Source: Thermococcus barossii
GTDB lineage: Archaea > Methanobacteriota_B > Thermococci > Thermococcales > Thermococcaceae
NCBI RefSeq assembly: GCF_002214465.1
Contig: NZ_CP015101.1
Location: 937,013 to 1,001,012, forward strand
Reading direction: 5' to 3'
DNA: 64,000 bases
The notes under the pieces were generated by a model, which worked only from the letters and a program-made list of their open reading frames with translations, did not search any database and had not been told where the DNA came from. The translations under genes were made by a program, and so were the position numbers. Below are positions 14,450-22,153 of this stretch, piece after piece; position 1 is the stretch's first letter; each line of letters starts with the position of its first letter.

Positions 14450-14926
14450 ATGAGGATTATAGTTTCAACAATAAACGGTGGTCTCGACGACAGAGTTAAC
14501 CAGGCCTTCGGAAGAACCCCCACTTTCACGATAGTGGACGTTAAGAACGGGCAGATAGTTAACGTTCAAGTGGTCCAGAACCCCGGCTATAGCCAGCCGA
14601 GGGGAGCTGGAGTTACGGCGGCGCAGTTCTGCATTGATCAGGGGGCGGATGTCGTCATAGCGGGTCAGTTCGGGCCCAACTCCTCGGGAGTACTCCAAGC
14701 TGCTGGCATAAGGATGGTATCGGCGCCGGCCACAATGACCGTCAGGGAGGCAGTTGAGGCTTTCCTGAGGGGCGAGCTCACCCAGGCAGTTTTTGGCCCC
14801 GAGGGGGGAGCCGGACCGGGAGCGGGATACGGGATGGGAAGAGGCAGAGGAATGGGCGGCGGTATGGGTCGCGGAAGAGGCATGGGCCGTGGAATGGGAA
14901 GAGGTAGGGGCGGTGGCGGCTGGTGA
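14450..14926 (+). CDS. NifX-domain protein with Met/Gly/Arg-repeat C-terminal tail
   Basis: 158 residues; ATG follows GGAGGTGATGTGCA. Residues 1-112 are a NifX/TM1290-type domain (MRIIVSTINGGLDDRVNQAFG, split as VSTINGG and DRVNQAFGRTPTF, then the PRGAGVTAAQFCIDQGAD helix, GQFGPNSSGVLQ and AAGIRMV). The last 40 residues are repeats of MGRGRG and GGGMGRG. A single cysteine (in AAQFCID) is visible in the core. It is a paralogue of the product of the gene at 13491, with a tail of different residues but similar charge, probably acting with it. A T-rich terminator follows. Confidence 0.84.
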   Translation: MRIIVSTINGGLDDRVNQAFGRTPTFTIVDVKNGQIVNVQVVQNPGYSQPRGAGVTAAQFCIDQGADVVIAGQFGPNSSGVLQAAGIRMVSAPATMTVREAVEAFLRGELTQAVFGPEGGAGPGAGYGMGRGRGMGGGMGRGRGMGRGMGRGRGGGGW

Positions 14927-14927
14927 G

Positions 14928-14945
14928 CTTTTTCCTCCTTTTTAG
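14928..14945 (+). terminator. T-rich terminator after the second tailed NifX gene
   Basis: CTTTTTCCTCCTTTTTAG begins 2 nt after the stop and contains two T5 tracts. Confidence 0.5.
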
Positions 14946-15041
14946 TCTTCTACACGCTTTCAACATCTGAGTCTCCGGAGGGCAAATTCTGATTCACCAC
15001 AGACCAAAATCCTAAAATACCCTCATGTGAAGAAAAAAACT

Positions 15042-15128
15042 ATGGTGGAGTCCATGCGCGGTCCTTTTCCCGACCAGGTTACCCTTAAGAGGTCAGATGC
15101 CCTCGCTCGTGAAAAGGGGAGAGAGTAA
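15042..15128 (+). CDS. Possible 28-residue leader ORF
   Basis: ATG 15042 to TAA 15128 encodes a short basic, polar peptide (or 24 residues from ATG 15054, which has GGTGGAG upstream). It ends 13 nt before the membrane protein start, in a different frame. A TATA-like CCTAAAATACC lies about 30 nt upstream. No homologue is recognised, and this may be chance. Confidence 0.25.
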   Translation: MVESMRGPFPDQVTLKRSDALAREKGRE

Positions 15129-15141
15129 TAGTTGGTGAACC

Positions 15142-16158
15142 ATGCGCCCGGTAAGTGTCCTTGTGGGATACCCTGAGGACGGACGGATGAGGCATAGGTA
15201 CTTCTTCTGGTTTCTCCTAGCTTTGCTCTCCGTCTTCTTCGCCGAGGTCACCGTAGCCTCGTACCTCTACCCGTACTTCACACTTTGGGGGATAATATCC
15301 CTTCTCCCGCTCTACGGCCTCCACACGCTGGCTCTCGCCGGAATTGTTTACCGCTTTGGAAAGCCCAGGTTCGAAACCCTATACTTGGCAGGAATCCTCT
15401 TCGGCCTCTATGAGGCATACATAACCAAAGTTGTGTGGAACCCGGAGTGGGGCTCCTTCCTCAAGATCGGCGGCGTCGGAATCTTCGAGGTCCTCGTCGT
15501 GGTGCTCTTCTGGCACCCCTTCATGTCATTCATGATTCCCGTCGGCATCGCAGAGCTCCTGACTTCCAGAAGGAGGCTGCTCCCCGGTGCCGTGCTCAAA
15601 CATCCCTATCTCACGGCAGCGATCCTCGGCATCATTGAAGCCTCAAACGCTCCTTCGCCGCTCCATTCGTTCCTCTCCACAATATCCTCCTCGGCGTTTC
15701 TGCTCCTCCTGACATATCTGTGGCTGAAACATTTTGAAGGTGGACGCTATGACATGAAGGAGCTCCTCCCCTCATCACGGGAGCTTAAGCCTCTGTTTCT
15801 CGCCCTCCTGGCGTACTACATCCTCTTCGGCTCTCTGTTAAGGCGGGAAGCCCTCCCCAGATTTGCCGCTCAGGTTCCAATATGGCTGCTCTACGCGGTC
15901 ACGCTTCTGCTGCTTTACCGCGCCCTCAAAAAGTCGCGAAATGAAGAAGATATTGCCTCCCTGAAACGCCAGCCCGGGCTTAAGCGACTGACAACACTGG
16001 CCGGAATCTTCACCTCCTTCGCGGTTATATTCACATCAATCAAAACTTTCGTACTGCCAAGGCTCGGCGTTGCCATCATCCTGGTTCTCTGGGCCTTTGC
16101 GAGCCTCGTTGCAGTCATGAGCCTCGTGAAGAGCACAAGATGGACACTCGCCTCATAA
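15142..16158 (+). CDS. Polytopic membrane protein of unknown function
   Basis: 338 residues with roughly nine hydrophobic helices. ATG 15142 follows TTGGTGA; an alternative ATG at 15187 (MRHRYFF), preceded by GAGGACGGA, would give 323 residues and start just before the first helix. Intramembrane features include the LFGLYEAYITKVVWNPEWGS loop, split as GLYEAY and KVVWNPEWG, and ASNAPSPLHSF. No family is recognised with confidence. It may be specific to Thermococcales. Function unknown. Confidence 0.65.
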   Translation: MRPVSVLVGYPEDGRMRHRYFFWFLLALLSVFFAEVTVASYLYPYFTLWGIISLLPLYGLHTLALAGIVYRFGKPRFETLYLAGILFGLYEAYITKVVWNPEWGSFLKIGGVGIFEVLVVVLFWHPFMSFMIPVGIAELLTSRRRLLPGAVLKHPYLTAAILGIIEASNAPSPLHSFLSTISSSAFLLLLTYLWLKHFEGGRYDMKELLPSSRELKPLFLALLAYYILFGSLLRREALPRFAAQVPIWLLYAVTLLLLYRALKKSRNEEDIASLKRQPGLKRLTTLAGIFTSFAVIFTSIKTFVLPRLGVAIILVLWAFASLVAVMSLVKSTRWTLAS

Positions 16159-16224
16159 CGAGGCCAGGAGGTTTTTATACGATGGCGCCGAGAAAGGTAA
16201 CAGCCACCACGGAGGGCAGGAGCC

Positions 16225-16791
16225 ATGAGAAAGAGCCAGCTCTGGGCAGGCATCACTTCACCCATCATAGCCCTATCGGGGATAGCGGCGGCTATCATCA
16301 TAAACCGCTCCTGGTGGAGTCTCACGGACAACGCAATAAGCGACCTGGGAAAGGTCGGCCTGCCCCACAGCTGGGTGATGAACGTTCCGCTCTTAATATC
16401 CGCGATCCTCGCGATTTACTACGCACTCGGCCTCCTCGGGGAAATGAAAAACCCGGTTTCAAAGCTGGGCGTTTTGGTGTTCATACTCGGCCTCTTCTTC
16501 CTCGCGGGGATAGCCGTCTTTCCAGAGGGAACCGAGCCACACTATGAGGTCAGCTGGGGCTTCTTCCTGGCGGGGAGCATTGGATTCCTAACAACGGGAC
16601 TCGGCCTTGGACTTGAAGGCCACCGGATGTTTGTCGCGTTCACGGTTCTCCTTTTCATAACGGAGGTTCTTCTGGCAAGATGGGCGTTCGGTGCCTTCAG
16701 CAGCGTTGCCATCGCTGAGTTCATCGGGATTTTTGCGATACTGACCTGGCACTACATGCTGATGTGGATGAAGTTTTTCAAGGATAAATAA
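16225..16791 (+). CDS. DUF998 family membrane protein
   Basis: 188 residues with six membrane helices. The DUF998 pattern is present: a first helix followed by SWWSLTDNAISDLG (the acidic, polar SDLG loop), and HEVSW-type FPEGTEPHYEVSWGFFLAGS in the middle. Members are polytopic proteins of unknown role, sometimes fused to other domains in bacteria. ATG is preceded by GGCAGGAG. It follows the unknown membrane gene by 66 nt. Confidence 0.8.
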   Translation: MRKSQLWAGITSPIIALSGIAAAIIINRSWWSLTDNAISDLGKVGLPHSWVMNVPLLISAILAIYYALGLLGEMKNPVSKLGVLVFILGLFFLAGIAVFPEGTEPHYEVSWGFFLAGSIGFLTTGLGLGLEGHRMFVAFTVLLFITEVLLARWAFGAFSSVAIAEFIGIFAILTWHYMLMWMKFFKDK

Positions 16792-16800
16792 GGACAAAAA

Positions 16801-17223
16801 TCAAAGTTCCACCGCGTCCCATAGGCTCAGGCCGTTTTCCCGGGGCTTTCTCTCAAGGAGCTCACCCAGAAGCTCCTGCATGAACACCTCGGCCACGAAG
16901 ACCTCAGCCTCAATGAGATGCCCTCCGTACAGCATACCGTCGGAGTCTCCCAGGGCAACGTGGATATGGGCGAAAGGCTCGCCGTCCTTTACGCTTACGT
17001 TTCCTGCGAGGGACACCAGTTCGTATGTGCCGGTCAGCTCGATGACCTTGTACTCTCCAGCGTCCTCGTCAAAGTAACCGATTTTCGGGTTCTTCAAACT
17101 TCCAATGGCACTGACAGTCCCGATCAGAACGTTGTTTTTTCTCGCGAACTCGTTTATGAACCCCAGAAGCTCCTCCCCTTCGGGGACCCTGAACAGAAAA
17201 TTCCTGCCCCTCGAAAACCTCAC
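16801..17223 (-). CDS. PPC/DUF296 domain protein
   Basis: 140 residues from GTG 17223, which has GAGGTGAG 5 nt upstream; a GTG at 17232 would put that site inside the gene. The fold signature is clear: RNFLFRVPEGEELLGFI, VSAIGSLKNPKIGYFDED, then the core strand GEPFAHIHVALGDSDGMLYGGHL with the two His of the domain, and VFVAEVFMQEL. Prokaryotic PPC proteins are small trimers of uncertain role; plant AT-hook relatives bind DNA. Here the DNA-binding role is unproven. Confidence 0.88.
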   Translation of the reverse strand: MRFSRGRNFLFRVPEGEELLGFINEFARKNNVLIGTVSAIGSLKNPKIGYFDEDAGEYKVIELTGTYELVSLAGNVSVKDGEPFAHIHVALGDSDGMLYGGHLIEAEVFVAEVFMQELLGELLERKPRENGLSLWDAVEL

Positions 17224-17280
17224 GGCACTCACCTCAAAACTAATAAGCCTCGCCCGATTTAACGGTTTTGGGTGAGAAAC

Positions 17281-17853
17281 ATGGACACAAAAAGAGCAAT
17301 AATGCGTATCTTCCCAGAAATTCCGGAATTTAAAGAGGTTGACTTCTCCCAGTACTCGACTCCCTACGGGGCCCTGCTGATGGCCTTCCTCGATAGTGGA
17401 AAAACCGGTCTGAGAGAGTTTGAGGAGTTCGTTGAGGAAAACGGCGGGACGAAGGCAGACGTTGGAAGGTTTCTGATCTCAATATTCCAGTACCTCCTCA
17501 TCAGATACCGTCGCTATGGAGACGAAAGCGTAGAGGTACCCGCGTTCAAGATTTTCCTGACCCTTAAGGGCTGGCTCAATGAAAACAACTTCAAGAACGA
17601 CTACAGAAGGCTCCTTCACTCGTTCGTGGGATATCTCGTGGACATAGCAGGCAAGATCGCGGAAAGGTCCGACTGCGAATTGAGCGCAGCATACATGAAA
17701 ACCGCCTACCTGCTAACGATTGAAGCGGAGGAAACCTTTGGAGGGGAGTATTTCAGCGAACTTAAGAAGAAGGCCAGAGAAATGCTTGAGGAGGTTTACA
17801 GAAAATGCGGAATCAACGGAACGCTTTCCGAAAAAAGGGAGAAGGGCTGCTAG
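17281..17853 (+). CDS. Helical protein of unknown function
   Basis: 190 residues. Start ATG 17281 lies 5 nt after GGTGA; the GTG at 17272 overlaps that site. The sequence is almost wholly helical and charged (EFEEFVEENGG, DVGRFLISIFQYLLIRYRRYG, RRLLHSFVGYLVDIAGKIAERS, LTIEAEETFGGEYFSELKKKAREMLEE, each a separate helix). Two cysteines are near the end. No motif is recognised. It converges with the ChrB-domain gene by 4 bp. Confidence 0.6.
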   Translation: MDTKRAIMRIFPEIPEFKEVDFSQYSTPYGALLMAFLDSGKTGLREFEEFVEENGGTKADVGRFLISIFQYLLIRYRRYGDESVEVPAFKIFLTLKGWLNENNFKNDYRRLLHSFVGYLVDIAGKIAERSDCELSAAYMKTAYLLTIEAEETFGGEYFSELKKKAREMLEEVYRKCGINGTLSEKREKGC

Positions 17854-18281
17854 GCCTTTCCCTCCTCAATCTGCTTCTTGAAGTAGGCGTACATCGCGTC
17901 GTATAGGTAGAACTCCTTCTCAAGGGTCTCGTAGTCGTCCCTGCATATCATCCGGTAACCCCTCGCGAGGATGTCCAGAGCCACTGCAAGGGGTTGAGGG
18001 TTCTCTACGTGCGTGTCGGCTTCCCGAACAATTTCGGCAATCTTCAGAACAGCCGGATCGGTTATGTTGTACTTCTCAACGAAAGCGTCGAAGGAGCATT
18101 TTCCGTCGTGGTGACCGAGCTCGACGCCCTTAAAGTCAAAGGGTATCCCCTCGGTTATCGTCGAAGGGTCTGTATCCCGGGGCACAAAAATAAACTCCGC
18201 CTCAGGGTCGATAAAGCGCTTTATAAGCCAGGGACACGCCACACGGTCAACGTGGACGTGTTCACGGGTAACCCACTTCAT
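17850..18281 (-). CDS. ChrB C-terminal domain protein (chromate-resistance-like)
   Basis: 143 residues from ATG 18281, preceded by GAGGCGA; a TTG-type start 8 codons earlier has no ribosome site. The domain signature is complete: WVTREHVHVDRVACPWLIKRFIDPEAEF (read as the HVDRVACPWLI block), FVPRDTDP, PFDFKGVELGHHDGKCSFDAF and READTHVENPQ, containing many His and Cys. In bacteria the domain accompanies the chromate pump ChrA and its regulator. No ChrA gene is visible here, so the archaeal version may have another redox or metal role. Confidence 0.85.
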   Translation of the reverse strand: MKWVTREHVHVDRVACPWLIKRFIDPEAEFIFVPRDTDPSTITEGIPFDFKGVELGHHDGKCSFDAFVEKYNITDPAVLKIAEIVREADTHVENPQPLAVALDILARGYRMICRDDYETLEKEFYLYDAMYAYFKKQIEEGKA

Positions 18282-18350
18282 AAAATCGCCTCGAAAGGAA
18301 ATCAACGTCTTTCTATTTACGGGTTTCGAAAATTAATTGGGGGCAGAAAG

Positions 18351-18809
18351 TCACCGCTCCAGGGTTACCTCCGCGTAGCTCCGGGGATCTTCCCATATTC
18401 TAACCTTTATGCGCCTCACGTTGTTCCCCGCCTTCTCCGCTATTCTTTCGGCGAACCACTCCGCTATGTACTCAGCGGTGACGTTGGGCTTGTCGAGGAT
18501 TACCGCCTCGTCCACGGGCAGTTCCAGCCGCTTACCGTTCTTCTCAATGATAACAACGTCCTCCCCTCTCTTGACGACCCAGCTCTCGCTTACCAGGATT
18601 CGATGATCAAGAAGTTTTATAAGCTTGCTCAGGTGGTTGAAGTCGAATATCATTCCGTTCTCGTTGAGTTCGCCCCATATCTCGACGTCGACATTGTACG
18701 TGTGCCCGTGTATCCGGAGACATTTGCTCTCGTACGGCAGAACGAGGAAGTGGGAGCTGTCGAAATCCTTGTGCCAGCCAATCTTTCTCTCAACCATGCG
18801 GAACGTCAT
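18351..18809 (-). CDS. 6-pyruvoyltetrahydropterin synthase / QueD family protein
   Basis: 152 residues from ATG 18809, preceded by GGTGAGAG. Zinc and catalytic residues are visible: an early DSSHFL (first His), CLRIHGHTYNVDVEI with the C-x3-HGH motif, and LDHRILV (a likely catalytic His/Asp). The C-x3-HGH spacing is that of QueD and PTPS-type enzymes; the Thermococcales version may serve archaeosine/7-deazaguanine or pterin synthesis. Substrate is not fixed by sequence. A Walker-free, single-domain protein acting in the cytoplasm. Confidence 0.87.
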   Translation of the reverse strand: MTFRMVERKIGWHKDFDSSHFLVLPYESKCLRIHGHTYNVDVEIWGELNENGMIFDFNHLSKLIKLLDHRILVSESWVVKRGEDVVIIEKNGKRLELPVDEAVILDKPNVTAEYIAEWFAERIAEKAGNNVRRIKVRIWEDPRSYAEVTLER

Positions 18810-18872
18810 TTCTCTCACCAGGCTACGTTTGGGGAACACAGGTTATAACAGTTACTGGGTCGGAAGGGAGAA

Positions 18873-18885
18873 AGTCTATAAAGCA
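18873..18885 (+). promoter_or_regulatory. TATA element of the DUF134 gene
   Basis: AGTCTATAAAGCA is a good archaeal TATA, about 25-38 nt upstream of ATG 18911. With no ribosome site before the ATG, the mRNA is probably leaderless or nearly so. Confidence 0.55.
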
Positions 18886-18910
18886 AGCCACCGTACCGAT
18901 TTTGATAGCC

Positions 18911-19267
18911 ATGCCGATGGGAATGGGACCTGGATGGGGCCGAGGCAGGGGTAGAAGAAGGAAGATGCGCATGATTGGATTTATCCCCCAAGTTAGGCAT
19001 TTTTATCCTGCCCTATCCCCGGCCGGACAGCCAAAACCGCCGATTTTCATGACGTATGAGGAATTTGAGGCCATTCGGTTGGTGGACTATGAGGGACTAA
19101 CCCAGGAAGAGGCGGGGAAGAAGATGGGTGTCTCAAGAGGAACAGTCTGGAGGGCTTTGAGCTCGGCCAGAAAAAAGGTTGCACAAATGCTGGTTGAAGG
19201 AAGGGAACTGATAATCCTGCCTCAGGGAAACGAGGTCCCAAAAAATGCTGGCGAAGAAGAGCTGTAA
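18911..19267 (+). CDS. DUF134 family helix-turn-helix regulator
   Basis: 118 residues from ATG 18911. The first 20 residues (MPMGMGPGWGRGRGRRRKMR) are a Met/Gly/Arg-rich stretch like the NifX tails at 14 kb. Then MIGFIPQVRHFYPA, the DUF134 signature PIFMTYEEFEAIRLVDYEGL, and a sigma-70 region-4-like HTH (TQEEAGKKMGVSRGTVWRAL) with a basic recognition helix and SARKKVAQMLVEG follow. DUF134 proteins are found, from memory, next to NifX and Fe-S ATPase genes in bacteria and archaea, so this is the best candidate regulator of the module, including the palindrome sites. That link is inference. Confidence 0.86.
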   Translation: MPMGMGPGWGRGRGRRRKMRMIGFIPQVRHFYPALSPAGQPKPPIFMTYEEFEAIRLVDYEGLTQEEAGKKMGVSRGTVWRALSSARKKVAQMLVEGRELIILPQGNEVPKNAGEEEL

Positions 19268-19342
19268 GGGTTAAATTTTTGGAAAAATCTGTTATTTGTT
19301 GATTATTGGGTAATTTGGCTGGTCTCTTGGCCGTTTTGTTTT

Positions 19343-19356
19343 TTAGGTAAGCCTAA
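19343..19356. promoter_or_regulatory. DtxR-like metal-regulator box in the AT-rich stretch
   Basis: TTAGGTAAGCCTAA has the same 5-bp inverted arms and 4-bp spacing as the box at 8867. A GGGAGG tract follows at 19365. No intact gene is downstream, so this may be the relic promoter of a metal-controlled gene. Confidence 0.5.
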
Positions 19357-19873
19357 TTCTCGTTGGGAGGTTCTCTCAAAATTTTCAGTTAGATTTTACG
19401 TGATAAAAAAGATATATTCTTAAAATACCTTAAAATGTGACTTAAACTTATTGAAATTTTAAAATTTTGATTTAATATGCAAGTTCAGTATACACACTAA
19501 AGATTATTGCTAAATAAATACGGTTTAAAAGTGTAAAAATTCCAAAAAATTTACTATTATGCAGAAGAATTATTGGCCAAAAGTGCACATTAAGACATGT
19601 TAGCCAGATGCCACAAGCTTGGACACTAGCTACTCAAGAACCTGGAATAATGGTCAAAAGATCGGTTATCTTAACACCAATATCTGATTACAATTAAAGA
19701 TGGTGCAGTTGAGATAAGCGCGTTCAGTCCATAAAGGGTAGAAAAGGAAGGCGCAGTAGGAATAGCCTCCTGCTACGTGGGGAACGCTCTGATGCGGAGC
19801 GACTCAACCAGAAAACTGCAACGCCCTGCGCGCCATTATCTTACCTATTCTAATATACAGTTATGTACACAAG

Positions 19874-19903
19874 TTTTGGATATAATGTACCTTATATCCA
19901 AAA
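19874..19903. repeat. Perfect 12-bp inverted repeat with 6-bp loop
   Basis: TTTTGGATATAA, loop TGTACC, TTATATCCAAAA. The arms are fully complementary. It lies about 18-20 bp upstream of a TATA-like ACATTTAAAC and a strong ribosome site that lead only to an 11-codon frame. It could be an operator of a lost gene or the end of a mobile element. Confidence 0.7.
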
Positions 19904-20605
19904 TTCATGGACGCTTATGAACATTTAAACCCCCACAGGAGGCAATCCAAATGGTCCTGATGTCCTCTGCCATGGCATTTAGATGAGGAACTAGGTATGG
20001 TGTAGCAACAACGTGATTTAAATGTTCTATTTGGGCACACAGGAACGCCACGAGACTCAGCTCCCGTACTCATCGCAGGGCTTAACGGGGACTTTGCAGC
20101 ACTACATCCATCAAGTCAATGTCTCCAATGCAACTACCTGAAAGATCTGTAGCCTGGTCAGTTTCACACTACCTTTAATTGTAACCAATTTTTGGCTCCT
20201 GAAAGCCCGATCTCACAGAAAACTTTTGGGAGTCTGAGATACTTTTGAACAATGAACTTCACGCAGGTTGTTCTCAGGGGTTGTGAAGGGAACAAATGCA
20301 CATGACCAGAAATGACGGCTGCCTCACCACGTACTCATACACAGAGATGGACATTTTATTGGAAATTACTTTATATCGTGGTGATAAATAATCAAAATTT
20401 AACATTATTATTAGTAGTTTTTAAACCTGTTGTATTGAGCAAATTTAATAGTATAAAACAACATTAAATTTAACTTTTAGATTTTGAACATATATATTAC
20501 TATCTATTAAAGTGAACTCTCACCCAAAAATCTGAGGATCAACTTGCACCACAAGGCGGGGAGTATGAAAAAAGAATACAGGCCTCAGGTAAGGAAAAAG
20601 AGGGC

Positions 20606-21961
20606 TCAAAGGCCTTCTTTTTTCTCTTTCTCCTCTATCCATGCGATTACGTTGTCGACTATCCGTGGAGCCATTCCCACGTAGTTCTCCGGCTTCAGGC
20701 TTTCGAAATCATTCTCACTTAGGAACTTTTTAACGTCTTCATTCTCCCTGGCTACCTCTATCAGGTCCCTGTTCTCTTCAAATGCTTTCATGGCAAGCCC
20801 TCTAACGAGTTCATGGGCTTCCTGCCTCCCCATGCCCCTCTCAGTCAGCTTCAACATCAGCGGCTCGGCCATGATAAGGTTGTTGGTCATGTACAGGTTC
20901 CTCCTGATGTTCTCCGGAAAGAACTCAAGGCCAGCAAGGACTTTCTTCATGCTCTTCAGCATCTCATCGAGCAGGACAAAGCTCTCTGGAAGGATAACAC
21001 GCTCAACGGAGGAGTTGGTGAGGTCTCTCTCATGCCAGAGGGGATTGTTGAGCAGGGCAGGGAAGACGTTTGAGTAGAGAATCCTTGCGAGCCCGCTCAC
21101 TTTCTCACTCCTTATTGGGTTCCTCTTGTGGGGCATGGTCGAAGAGCCGACCTGCTTTTTCCCAAAGGGCTCGCTGATCTCAAGTATCTCCGTCCTCTGG
21201 AGGTTCCTGATTTCGAGAGCCATCTTGTCGAGTGTCGAGGCAATGAGAGCCAGAACCATCATAAGTTCGGCGTAGACGTCGCGCTGGATTATCTGATTGC
21301 TTATCCTGGCGGGCTTTAGACCGAGGTCCTCCATAACAAGGCGCTGTATCTCAAGGCCTTTCTCTCCAAAACTCGCCATCGTTCCAACGGCACCGCTCAT
21401 CTGGCCGACTAAAACCCTTTCCTTCAGCTCTTCCATCCTGTCTATGTGTCTTTGTATTTCGTCGAGCCATATGGCAAACTTCATGCCGTAAGTGGTTGGA
21501 ACCGCGTGCTGGCCGTGCGTCCTGCCGATGCAGACTGTATACTTGTGCTCCCGGGCGAGGCGTTTGAGTATGGAGCGAAGCTCCTTCAAATCCTTCTCCA
21601 CTATGGCGAGGCTCTCCTTTATGAGGAGCGCGTTGGCAGTGTCGATTATATCGTTGGAAGTGGCACCCAGGTGGACGTACTTTCCGTGTTCACCGCAGAC
21701 CTCGCTTAGGGCCTTGACGATGGCCATTATGTCGTGGTGTATCTCCGCTTCTATTTCTTTGACGCGCCCGAGCTTAACCCACGCTGTGTTTGCCCTCTCG
21801 GAGATGACCCGTGCACTTTCTTCCGGAATATTGCCCACCTTCGCGTGGGCCCTCGCGAGTGCTGCCTCGACATCGAGAAGCTTTTGAAGCTTGTTCTCCT
21901 CGTCCCAGATGCGCCTCATTTCCTCGCTCCCATAACGATAATCGATCGGGTGAACGGCCAT
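20606..21961 (-). CDS. purB: Adenylosuccinate lyase
   Basis: 451 residues. Start ATG 21961 follows GGTGATAAG; longer frames upstream lack a site. Fumarase/aspartase-superfamily signatures: HHDIMAIVKAL, TSNDIIDTANALLI, IGRTHGQHAVPTTYG, QMSGAVGTMASFGEKGL and the mobile loop KKQVGSSTMPHKRNPI. PurB cleaves adenylosuccinate to AMP and fumarate and SAICAR to AICAR, acting after PurA. A minus-strand TATA (GGTTTTAAGG, about 21992-22003) precedes it. The C-terminus ends in a charged EEKEKKEG tail. Confidence 0.97.
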   Translation of the reverse strand: MAVHPIDYRYGSEEMRRIWDEENKLQKLLDVEAALARAHAKVGNIPEESARVISERANTAWVKLGRVKEIEAEIHHDIMAIVKALSEVCGEHGKYVHLGATSNDIIDTANALLIKESLAIVEKDLKELRSILKRLAREHKYTVCIGRTHGQHAVPTTYGMKFAIWLDEIQRHIDRMEELKERVLVGQMSGAVGTMASFGEKGLEIQRLVMEDLGLKPARISNQIIQRDVYAELMMVLALIASTLDKMALEIRNLQRTEILEISEPFGKKQVGSSTMPHKRNPIRSEKVSGLARILYSNVFPALLNNPLWHERDLTNSSVERVILPESFVLLDEMLKSMKKVLAGLEFFPENIRRNLYMTNNLIMAEPLMLKLTERGMGRQEAHELVRGLAMKAFEENRDLIEVARENEDVKKFLSENDFESLKPENYVGMAPRIVDNVIAWIEEKEKKEGL

Positions 21962-22097
21962 CTTATCACCAGGTCTATGGCAATTTTTGAACCTTAAAAC
22001 CTTTCGCTTTGACACAAACTTGCAGGAGCATGCATGAACATTCAATTAATCCGTTAAAGCCACAGGATTGTCCAATAAAGCCTGGAAAATACCGAAA

Positions 22098-22110
22098 AGT
22101 ATTTAACCAA
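22098..22110 (+). promoter_or_regulatory. Promoter of alba
   Basis: AAGTATTTAACC is a good archaeal TATA at 44-56 nt before the ATG, leaving a leader of about 25 nt that carries the strong ribosome site GGAGGTG. Confidence 0.55.
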
Positions 22111-22153
22111 AATCTCACGACAGGTTAACGACAAAATTCCGGAGGTGCCAAAG

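Larger units (their letters stand above)
19268..20605. other. AT-rich gene-poor stretch, probably a decayed locus
   Basis: 1.34 kb with no convincing gene in any frame. Long runs of A and T (19430-19560 and 20380-20520) contrast with the GC-rich coding around it. Recognisable elements are a DtxR-like TTAGGTAAGCCTAA box (19343-19356), a perfect 12-bp hairpin (19874-19903), a TATA-like ACATTTAAAC (19921-19930) and a ribosome site CAGGAGGC before a stop-limited 11-codon ORF at 19951. A moderately GC-rich island at 19720-19850 has interrupted reading frames. The picture is a broken, horizontally acquired or degraded gene set. No transposase end could be identified. Confidence 0.6.

Noticed and set aside
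19720-20320. Possible IS605/TnpB transposase remnant in the AT-rich stretch
   Set aside because: Fragments such as a GTQERHE-like segment were tempting, but no zinc motif, catalytic residues or element ends could be recognised in any frame.
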